Positions 36,770 to 41,615 of a DNA stretch of 41,615 nucleotides are shown piece by piece. The stretch is taken from positions 1 through 41,615 of the forward strand of contig JAGAVG010000047.1 in NCBI GenBank assembly GCA_017942035.1. The letters run 5' to 3'. Source of the stretch: a bacterium (GTDB taxonomy: Bacteria; Cyanobacteriota; Vampirovibrionia; Gastranaerophilales; Gastranaerophilaceae). Positions within the stretch are counted from its first letter, which is position 1, and every line of letters begins with the position of its first letter. A program made the position numbers and the translations under genes. The notes beneath the pieces are model-generated. The model did no database searches. It saw only the letters and a list, made by a program, of their open reading frames with translations, and was not told the DNA's origin.

Positions 36770-37288
36770 ATGCCGGAATTAGATGAATATACAAACTCAT
36801 GGTTAGCTGAATGGTCACAAAAACAAGATTATCTTGATGGTTGTACAATAATTACAAAATATGAAAAATTTATGCTCTGTTTTTACTTATTAAATTTTAT
36901 TGATTTTATAGAGCTAGATAAATGGAAATTTGAAACATTTTATTCACAAATAATACAAGTTTTGAATTTGGAAAACACAAAATATCCTAAATATTCAAAA
37001 ACACGTAATTATAAAAAAGAATTGAGTTTTAAAGAAAGCTTAAGAGCGATTTTAATGAATAAATTAAAATCATTGAAATACAAGCAGTCAGAAATTGAAA
37101 AACGACTAAAAATTATGTCCAACTTATATTCTTTAGATTTTATTGAATACGGATTTTTAAAATATTATGTTCTTAAAACTGTAACCCCTTTAATAGGTAA
37201 AATAGGTGAATTTTTTGATGCATCTTTTAATGAATTTGAAATATTTGGAACACAATGCTTGAGGCTAAAAAGTTGGGTTATACCATAA
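36770..37288 (+). CDS. N-terminal part of an AAA+ ATPase gene, cut by an in-frame TAA
   Basis: This 172-residue frame (MPELDEYTNSWLAEWSQ) with a good binding site (AAAGGA) is all-helical, with no motif of its own. Its TAA at 37286-37288 is followed without change of frame by open sequence (YRKNLLRKGIFIKRG) leading into the ATPase at 37427. Families of double-AAA+ ATPases that I recall carry a similar N-terminal helical domain ending in a GLL-like block, here KNLLRKGIF just after the stop. The gene therefore reads as one 689-codon frame (36770-38839) with one nonsense codon, possibly CAA to TAA. Confidence 0.6.
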   Translation: MPELDEYTNSWLAEWSQKQDYLDGCTIITKYEKFMLCFYLLNFIDFIELDKWKFETFYSQIIQVLNLENTKYPKYSKTRNYKKELSFKESLRAILMNKLKSLKYKQSEIEKRLKIMSNLYSLDFIEYGFLKYYVLKTVTPLIGKIGEFFDASFNEFEIFGTQCLRLKSWVIP

Positions 37289-37426
37289 TACCGTAAGAAT
37301 TTATTAAGAAAAGGAATATTTATAAAGCGTGGGATAAATGATGATAAAATCTATCTGACGCAAAAAATAATTCAAGTTTTTTCTGATCCTGATGTTGAAA
37401 CCGAAACCCAGATAAAAAACATACTT

Positions 37427-38839
37427 TTGGGCAAAAATCAAAAGTCTGAACTTTGTTGGAAAGATTTTGAACATATAGAAAAAGAACGGGATATTGCCTT
37501 TAATATTTTAACTTTAGCTGTTCAAACTCAAGCTAAAGGTATAAATATTCTTTTGTATGGTTCAGTCGGAACAGGCAAAACGCAGCTTGCAAAACTTCTT
37601 GCAAACAAAGCTAAGGTAGATATGTATTCGGTATCGGCAGAATTTATGGACAAAGAAGCTTCAAGAAAAGACAGGTTAAGCGATTTGGCTTCAAAACAGA
37701 CTATTCTTGCAAAAACTAACAACTCCTGCATACTTTTTGATGAAGCTGAAGATGTTATGAATAGAGGCTTCACAGAATTTGGTAGTGCTTCAAAGGCTTA
37801 TTTAAACACACTATTAGAAGAAACTCCTGTTCCGATTTTCTGGACGACGAACAATATTTATACGGTCGATCCTGCATTTTTGCGGCGAATGACTTATACT
37901 ATCGAGTTTGAAAAATTGACCGATGATATCAGATTGAATATTTGGAAAAAAGTTGTACGGAAAAATAAGTTAAAAGTGAATAAAGAAAAACTTGTTGAAC
38001 TGAACAAAAATTATGACATTCCGCCGTCATTGATTTCTAATGCGGTCAAAACTACAAAATTGATTAACGGCAGCCAAGATGATTTTGAAATTTTTGTTGA
38101 GAATGTCGCAAAAGTAGTTACTAAAAAGAAAAACGTTAAAAAGAAGAAAGAGTTTGAAATGAAAGAATATAGTGAAAAACTTATTAATACAGATTTGGAT
38201 ATAAGCGACTTGACATCAAAGATTAAATCTTGCGGCAAACTGAACTTTTCATTGTGCCTTTATGGTGAACCCGGAACTGGAAAAAGTTTGTATGCAAGAT
38301 ATTTGGCAAAAGAACTCGGGATTGATGTTATCTTGAAACGGGCAAGTGATTTGATGTCCAAGTATGTTGGTGAAACAGAGCAAAATATTGCTGAAGCATT
38401 TGAGGAGGCAAAATCAAAGAAAGCTATGTTGATTTTTGATGAAGCTGATTCGTTTTTGCAAAACAGGAATAATGCGGTGCGAAACTGGGAGGTTTCTCAA
38501 GTAAATGAAATGCTGACTTGGATGGAATCTCACGAGTATCCGTTTGTATGTACGACAAATTTGTTGGATACGTTGGACGAGGCAAGTTTAAGACGATTTA
38601 CATTTAAGATTAAATTTGATTTTATGACATCAGAGCAGACGAATTTAGCAATGGGACATTTTTTCGGAATAAAAAATGCGAATTTGAATATTAAAGGTTT
38701 AACTGCCGGTGATTTTGCAACAGTCAAAAAGAAAGCAGATTTTTTGTGTATAACAGACTTGTACGAACTTTCCAAAATGCTTGAAGATGAAGTTAAGATT
38801 AAAAAGTCTAAAGAATTGCAGAATTGTGTTGGGTTTTAG
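37427..38839 (+). CDS. Double-AAA+ ATPase (C-terminal part of the interrupted gene)
   Basis: This 470-residue frame has two AAA+ modules. The first has Walker A GSVGTGKT and Walker B CILFDEAEDV, and the second GEPGTGKS and MLIFDEADSF, each followed by sensor/arginine blocks (AFLRRMTYTIEF; ASLRRFTFKIKF). The first canonical start is TTG 37427, which has no binding site. The frame is open back to 37289, right behind the TAA that ends the 172-residue frame, so this is most likely the rest of one gene. An ATPase of this type would remodel a protein or nucleic-acid partner; neighbours suggest a conflict-system role, but none is shown. Whether any product is made is unclear. Confidence 0.72.
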   Translation: MGKNQKSELCWKDFEHIEKERDIAFNILTLAVQTQAKGINILLYGSVGTGKTQLAKLLANKAKVDMYSVSAEFMDKEASRKDRLSDLASKQTILAKTNNSCILFDEAEDVMNRGFTEFGSASKAYLNTLLEETPVPIFWTTNNIYTVDPAFLRRMTYTIEFEKLTDDIRLNIWKKVVRKNKLKVNKEKLVELNKNYDIPPSLISNAVKTTKLINGSQDDFEIFVENVAKVVTKKKNVKKKKEFEMKEYSEKLINTDLDISDLTSKIKSCGKLNFSLCLYGEPGTGKSLYARYLAKELGIDVILKRASDLMSKYVGETEQNIAEAFEEAKSKKAMLIFDEADSFLQNRNNAVRNWEVSQVNEMLTWMESHEYPFVCTTNLLDTLDEASLRRFTFKIKFDFMTSEQTNLAMGHFFGIKNANLNIKGLTAGDFATVKKKADFLCITDLYELSKMLEDEVKIKKSKELQNCVGF

Positions 38840-38841
38840 GA

Positions 38842-38870
38842 TTGACATTTTTAAAGACATAAGTTATAAT
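38842..38870 (+). promoter_or_regulatory. Consensus sigma-70 promoter before the DUF3800 locus
   Basis: TTGACA (38842-38847) and TATAAT (38865-38870) are perfect consensus boxes with an ideal 17-base spacer. It begins 3 bases after the ATPase stop. It is the strongest promoter visible in the window. Confidence 0.85.
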
Positions 38871-38876
38871 AAAAGT

Positions 38877-38935
38877 ATGGGCTGGGTATTATACTCTGGG
38901 TCCACCTAAGGCGAGGGCACTCCTCGCCATTTTTA
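38877..38935 (+). ncRNA. Predicted structured small RNA upstream of DUF3800
   Basis: The segment between a consensus promoter and a terminator-like hairpin would give an RNA of about 60 nt. It contains CTGGGT twice (38882-38887, 38895-38900), a possible small hairpin GGGTA TTA TACTC (38884-38896) and the 7-bp terminal hairpin. There is no start codon with a binding site inside. Named RNA motifs (DUF3800-I and others) have been described upstream of DUF3800 genes, so this could be one or a new class; I cannot match it here. It could act as a separate RNA or as a leader that attenuates the gene. Confidence 0.55.
38910..38934 (+). terminator. Terminator or attenuator before DUF3800
   Basis: The stem GGCGAGG / CCTCGCC with loop GCACT is followed by ATTTTTAATT. 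It lies between the consensus promoter and the DUF3800 start, 15 bases before the GTG. Confidence 0.75.
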
Positions 38936-38949
38936 ATTAAGGAAGTAAC

Positions 38950-39636
38950 GTGAGAGAATTAAGCATTTTTGTAGATGAGTCAGGTGATTTTGGTGAGTAT
39001 AATCATACTTCACCATATTATATTGTTACATTAATTATTCATGAACAAGAAAATTCAATCAGTGAACAAGTTAAAAATTTGGATTTTTATTTGGATAATT
39101 TAAATATAAACTTAAAAGCTATACATACTGCACCTCTTATTAGGCGGGAAGAAGTTTATAAAATTATATCAAAAGATGACAGATTAAAGATATTTAATAC
39201 ATTTTTTCATTTTACAAGAAAAGTTGGCATAAAATACAAAAATATTGTAGTTGAGAAAAAACATAAAAATTCAATAGATATAAATAATAGTATATCTAAA
39301 CAGCTTTCATTATTTATTAAAGATAACCTAAATTATTTTCAAAAATTTGATAATATAATAATCTATTATGATAATGGTCAAAACCAGTTAGCCAATATTT
39401 TGGTATCAGTTTTTTCATCTTGGTTTCATGATAAGTTTGATTATCGTACTGTATCACCTTATGAATATAGATTATTCCAAGTCGCTGATTTTATTTGTAC
39501 ATTGTCTTTAATTGAAAATAAATTAATCTGTAATAAATGTTTAACGAAGTCGGAGAGTTTATTTTTTGGCACCCCTCGAAATTTAAAAATGAAATATTTA
39601 AAACATATTAAAAAATTAGATTTTGGTGCAAATTAA
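38950..39636 (+). CDS. DUF3800 family protein
   Basis: This 228-residue protein begins LSIFVDESGDFGEYN, the DESG signature of DUF3800, and has the later blocks NIIIYYDNGQNQLANIL and EYRLFQVADFICTLSLIE. The conserved acidic residues (D8, E9 and the later D's) recall an RNase-H-like nuclease fold, although the activity is unproven. The start is GTG 38950 with AAGGAAG at a proper distance. Such genes are frequent on mobile elements. Here it lies between two predicted small RNAs, one upstream on its own strand and one downstream on the opposite strand, which suggests RNA regulation or an RNA partner. Confidence 0.8.
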   Translation: MRELSIFVDESGDFGEYNHTSPYYIVTLIIHEQENSISEQVKNLDFYLDNLNINLKAIHTAPLIRREEVYKIISKDDRLKIFNTFFHFTRKVGIKYKNIVVEKKHKNSIDINNSISKQLSLFIKDNLNYFQKFDNIIIYYDNGQNQLANILVSVFSSWFHDKFDYRTVSPYEYRLFQVADFICTLSLIENKLICNKCLTKSESLFFGTPRNLKMKYLKHIKKLDFGAN

Positions 39637-39656
39637 GTTATAATATAATTTAAACA

Positions 39657-39750
39657 TAAAAAAGTGTATGTAAATACATACACTTACTTGCTTTTGTACT
39701 ACGGGAACCTGTCTAGCAGGCTTATGCCCTTTCTCTTTAGAGCCAGAGTA
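39657..39750 (-). ncRNA. Predicted structured small RNA convergent with DUF3800
   Basis: The minus-strand transcript would start near TACTCTGGCTC, close an outer stem TGTACT/AGTACA (39695-39700 with 39747-39752), and hold the inner pairings CCTG...CAGG (39708-39720), GGG...CCC and CTC...GAG. It ends with the hairpin GTGTATGTATTTACATACAC (39664-39683) plus six T, a strong terminator on this strand. A promoter is placed just upstream. No reading frame with a binding site is present. The 5' TACTCTGG word also occurs in the RNA at 38877-38935. It could be an antisense-type antitoxin, an RNA partner of DUF3800, or the 3' end of the DUF1643 transcript. Confidence 0.5.
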
Positions 39751-39755
39751 CATTT

Positions 39756-39785
39756 ATATTATTACATATTTTTGTTTTTTTTCAA
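39756..39785 (-). promoter_or_regulatory. Promoter for the convergent small RNA
   Basis: On the minus strand TTGAAA (39780-39785) and TAATAT (39756-39761) are 18 bases apart. Transcription would start at about 39750. The region is so AT-rich that chance matches are likely; the terminator at the other end is the stronger evidence. Confidence 0.4.
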
Positions 39786-39815
39786 CCCCTTTTACAAAAA
39801 TTTAATTGTTATAAT

Positions 39816-40547
39816 TTAATATTTATTTTTAATTATCAACTCAAATTTATCCTTTTGTTTTATTACAGCCAGTTCCTGTAGATTGGTCTTGCCGGTTAAG
39901 AATTTAGTTAACGGATAGTTGTTTTTCTTATTCACTCTGGTTGCAGGGTGGTAAGGACAATTTGAATTTTCATTCCAAGCGTATGCATATATTTTTAAAT
40001 CTGTAATTTTATCCCAAATGCTGCTTAAAATAATATTTTTATCTTTTTGACGAACTTTTGTACCCCAAGCTATCATTAAATCTTTATGCTCGGTTAATAC
40101 ATTTGATATTATTTTTGCATTAATGTCATTTGAAGTTTGGCTCGCTGATTTTATTGCAGTTAAGCTGTTTCCGTCTATATAGTTGAAAGAATTTAAAATA
40201 ATAACTTTTGAGTATCCTGCTTTGTAGGCAATTCTTATTGCATTTTTAACAGTTCCGTCGACTGTAGATTTTTTGCCGTTCATTTCTGGAAATGTATTTG
40301 ACGGGTTAAGCATTAAAACAACAAGAGTTTTATTGGAATTGTTTATTTCCAGTTCAAGATAATATCTGTAACAATCGGATTTTGCTTTTGGATTTTCGCA
40401 ATTGTAATATGCAAAGCCTTTAACATCTATGCGACAATTATTTTTGTTATTTTTACTTTGTCCAAAATACAAGTCAAAACTATCTGAGATGTCGAATTTA
40501 TAAGGTTTAATATTTTGAATGTTTTTAAAAATTTTTTCTTTGTTCAT
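39816..40547 (-). CDS. DUF1643 family protein
   Basis: This 243-residue protein carries the DUF1643 core: TLVVLMLNPSNTFPEMNG, VDGTVKNAIRIAYKAGYSKV, IILNSFNYIDG and LMIAWGTKVRQKD. The last 30 residues include CPYHPATR, the usual PxHP-type end of the family. No biochemical function is established for DUF1643. It is common on mobile elements and near defence genes. An AAGGAAAC-like purine stretch precedes ATG 40547. Its stop lies about 65 bases before the predicted convergent RNA, so the two may form one transcription unit. Confidence 0.8.
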   Translation of the reverse strand: MNKEKIFKNIQNIKPYKFDISDSFDLYFGQSKNNKNNCRIDVKGFAYYNCENPKAKSDCYRYYLELEINNSNKTLVVLMLNPSNTFPEMNGKKSTVDGTVKNAIRIAYKAGYSKVIILNSFNYIDGNSLTAIKSASQTSNDINAKIISNVLTEHKDLMIAWGTKVRQKDKNIILSSIWDKITDLKIYAYAWNENSNCPYHPATRVNKKNNYPLTKFLTGKTNLQELAVIKQKDKFELIIKNKY

Positions 40548-40610
40548 TATAAGTTTCCTTTTTCTTTTTAGCTTAACTTAAGATTCTGTCAAATTCGGAC
40601 GCAGGCAATT

Positions 40611-40892
40611 TTACAGATCATCTAACGTTAAATTTGTATTTCTTATATTTATTAATTTAGCTGTATTCTTAAAACCGCCCAGTCGACTCCAACCTTGATT
40701 TCCAGGATGTCTAATTTGTGTCTTTGTTCCGTTTTTTGTTGATGTAATAATTTCAATATTTTTATTTTCCCTTTGAGAATTTATAATCTTTATCCATTCT
40801 GAAGGTATAGATTTGTTACCCCAAGCTAATACAATTACTGAATCTTTTCGTTTTTCCAATAATTGAGAAATACTATACTCCTCTAGAAAATA
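40611..40892 (-). pseudogene. 5'-truncated remnant, possibly DUF1643-like
   Basis: The frame opens after a stop at 40893-40895 and reads LEEYSISQLLEKRKDSVIVL then AWGNKSIPSEW, which starts mid-domain. The only start is a TTG at 40859 without a binding site. VIVLAWGNKSIPSEW and the later QIRHPGNQGWSRLGGF resemble the C-terminal AWG...HP part of DUF1643. It lies 63 bp upstream of the intact DUF1643 gene. A decayed paralogue is the simplest reading, but a different family is possible. Confidence 0.4.
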
Positions 40893-40916
40893 TTAAAGTC
40901 ATTGATGAGGATGATG

Positions 40917-41150
40917 ATGAAAATTAAAAATAAATTAACCAAAGAGGTTTTAGAATTATCCTACGTAAAGTTTAAAGAAAAGTTTTCAAAAGAAATACAA
41001 CAGGCTTATGATAGTTTCAAAAAAACAAAAGTTTCAAAGAATTTTTATAAGCCTATATGCGAAGCTGAATTAGAATCCGAATTTTATTTTGGTTTGCAAT
41101 GGAATTTTAATCATCATGGAAATTCAAACTGGTATATTGAAAAATTTTAG
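40917..41150 (+). CDS. Small hypothetical protein at the element's right end
   Basis: This 77-residue protein (MKIKNKLTKEVLELSYVKFK) is charged, with an aromatic C-terminal half (FYFGLQWNFNHHGNSNWYIE). I choose ATG 40917 because GAGG lies 6 bases upstream; ATG and TTG codons up to 15 bases earlier are less well placed. The stop is the last codon before the right direct repeat. The WYIEKF ending and place recall small cargo proteins of integrative elements, but I do not recognise a family. Confidence 0.5.
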   Translation: MKIKNKLTKEVLELSYVKFKEKFSKEIQQAYDSFKKTKVSKNFYKPICEAELESEFYFGLQWNFNHHGNSNWYIEKF

Positions 41151-41330
41151 TATCGTATCTGCACCTCGAAAAAATGAAAAAGAGAATTTGGGTAGGAAAA
41201 GTTTAAAAATTTGCGAAAATATGATGAGAAAAATTCTCTTAAAAAATAAGCATAGCAAAAACCGCCCACACAGGGCGGTTTTTCAATTTTGTATCTGCAC
41301 TGATTCTCAGTTTGTGGACTTAAAAACGGA
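41151..41330 (+). repeat. Right direct repeat (candidate attR)
   Basis: This is the 180-bp partner of 28313-28492. It holds an intact terminator hairpin (CCGCCC ACACA GGGCGG) and ends 4 bases inside the tRNA-Ser 3' end. It serves as the natural downstream region of that tRNA, so this copy keeps the tRNA locus functional. Confidence 0.85.
41257..41283 (-). terminator. Terminator of the tRNA-Ser gene
   Basis: The hairpin AAAAACCGCCC / GGGCGGTTTTT with a 5-base loop lies 44 bases beyond the tRNA 3' end and reads in both directions. The left-repeat copy has lost one stem pair. Confidence 0.85.
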
Positions 41331-41413
41331 GAGGGTGGGATTCGAACCCACGGTAAGTGTTACCTCACACAGACTTTCGAGATCCGCACCTTAAACCACT
41401 CGGACACCTCTCC
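41327..41413 (-). tRNA. tRNA-Ser (anticodon CGA)
   Basis: On the minus strand an 87-nt type II tRNA has acceptor GGAGAGG/CCTCTCC, discriminator G, D-arm TCCGAGTGGTTTAAGG, anticodon loop CTCGAAA (CGA, reads UCG), a long variable arm (TGTGAGGTAACACTTACC) and T-arm GTGGGTTCGAATCCCAC. CCA is not encoded. A TATACT box lies upstream at 41432-41437. The gene is intact and forms the insertion target of the adjacent element. Confidence 0.96.
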
Positions 41414-41473
41414 TTTTGTCTTTACTCTTTTAGTATAACATAAATATTTTTTTATAATATTCAACAAAAAAAC

Positions 41474-41615
41474 GCACCAAATTTTATATTTTGATGCGAG
41501 TTTTTTATAGCCTTATTATACAATATTTTTAGACACATTTCAAGTGGTATTTTGTCATTTTTTGCGAATTTTTTGAATTTTGAAAGGGTATGTTTTAGTG
41601 AGTTTCAGGCCCACA
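41474..41615 (-). mobile_element. MITE-like element, copy 3, cut by the window end
   Basis: This is an inverted copy of the 167-bp element: the terminal repeat is at 41474-41497 and the interior continues through ATTGTATAATA and GTTTTAGTGAGTTTCAGG (read in the respective strands) to the window end. About 25 bp, including the other terminal repeat, are missing. It sits just upstream of the tRNA-Ser promoter. Confidence 0.7.

Larger units (their letters stand above)
28313..41330. mobile_element. Integrative element at tRNA-Ser, about 12.8 kb
   Basis: Two 180-bp direct repeats (28313-28492 and 41151-41330; 178/180 identical) bound a block with a large serine recombinase, an XRE regulator, a ParB-like gene and a cargo of probable conflict genes. 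The right repeat is the normal downstream region of the tRNA-Ser gene, including its terminator and the last 4 bases of the tRNA. Deleting one repeat plus the interior would rejoin the left flank to an intact tRNA locus. There are no conjugation or phage structural genes, so it is either mobilised in trans or a genomic island. The boundaries are seen; mobility is inferred. Confidence 0.7.

Noticed and set aside
37286-37288. Stop-codon reassignment (TAA read as an amino acid)
   Set aside because: TAA is used as the normal stop of many genes in the window, including overlapping TAATG junctions, so recoding is not supported; a nonsense mutation is simpler.
41089-41394. 101-residue plus-strand frame through the right repeat and tRNA
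   Set aside because: It crosses the tRNA-Ser gene, the terminator and the repeat. The ending RVGFEPTVSVTSHRLSRS is the familiar false translation of a tRNA antisense strand.
1-41615. CRISPR array
   Set aside because: No regularly spaced short direct repeats were seen; repeated sequences are the 167-bp element, the 180-bp pair and the passenger duplication.

Overview
The window is AT-rich DNA from a Gram-negative (diderm) bacterium. It most resembles the non-photosynthetic gut relatives of cyanobacteria (Melainabacteria / Vampirovibrionia, order Gastranaerophilales). The pointers are: a prepilin N-terminus of the FTLAEVLITLGIIGVVAA type; an Omp85/BamA with what look like three POTRA domains, as in cyanobacteria; an OmpR-type regulator whose C-terminal part resembles cyanobacterial Rpa/Nbl-type regulators; and a giant Asn-rich autotransporter. 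The lineage is inferred from protein resemblance only. Both window ends lie in repeated DNA (a REP-like palindrome at base 1, a truncated 167-bp inverted-repeat element at base 41615), so the window may be a whole contig broken at repeats.

Left part (1-19.6 kb) is mostly core chromosome: a prepilin gene start cut by the left edge, an HExxH protein, dnaX, an LD-carboxypeptidase, a GH77 glucanotransferase, a type III restriction-modification pair (mod-res), then a leftward cluster of response regulator, rsmI, bamA, skp-like gene, uridine phosphorylase and a soluble protein made of an FlhA-type C-terminal domain. Rightward speD and a small unknown gene follow, then leftward recF and a prepilin whose leader is encoded by GC-rich repeat DNA.

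Middle part (19.6-28.3 kb): a 167-bp MITE-like element, a 2556-residue autotransporter with a large internal duplication, a small HNH gene and gene debris.

Right part (28.3-41.3 kb) looks like an integrative element of about 12.8 kb. It is bounded by two 180-bp direct repeats (178/180 identical); the right copy abuts a tRNA-Ser(CGA) gene on the minus strand. Recombination between the repeats would leave one copy next to an intact tRNA. The element carries an XRE regulator, a large serine recombinase without a visible zinc ribbon, two small proteins sharing the recombinase's C-terminal domain, a ParB-like protein, and a cargo that looks like defence or conflict genes: a giant TPR protein with a PIN-like C-terminal region (reading frame broken at a G8/C8 tract), a double-AAA+ ATPase interrupted by one in-frame TAA, a DUF3800 gene flanked by two predicted small RNAs, a DUF1643 gene, a remnant and a small unknown gene.

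The most unusual points are the DUF3800 locus with its two convergent small-RNA units, the possible phase-variable tract in the TPR-PIN gene, and the FlhA-C-like protein without membrane helices.
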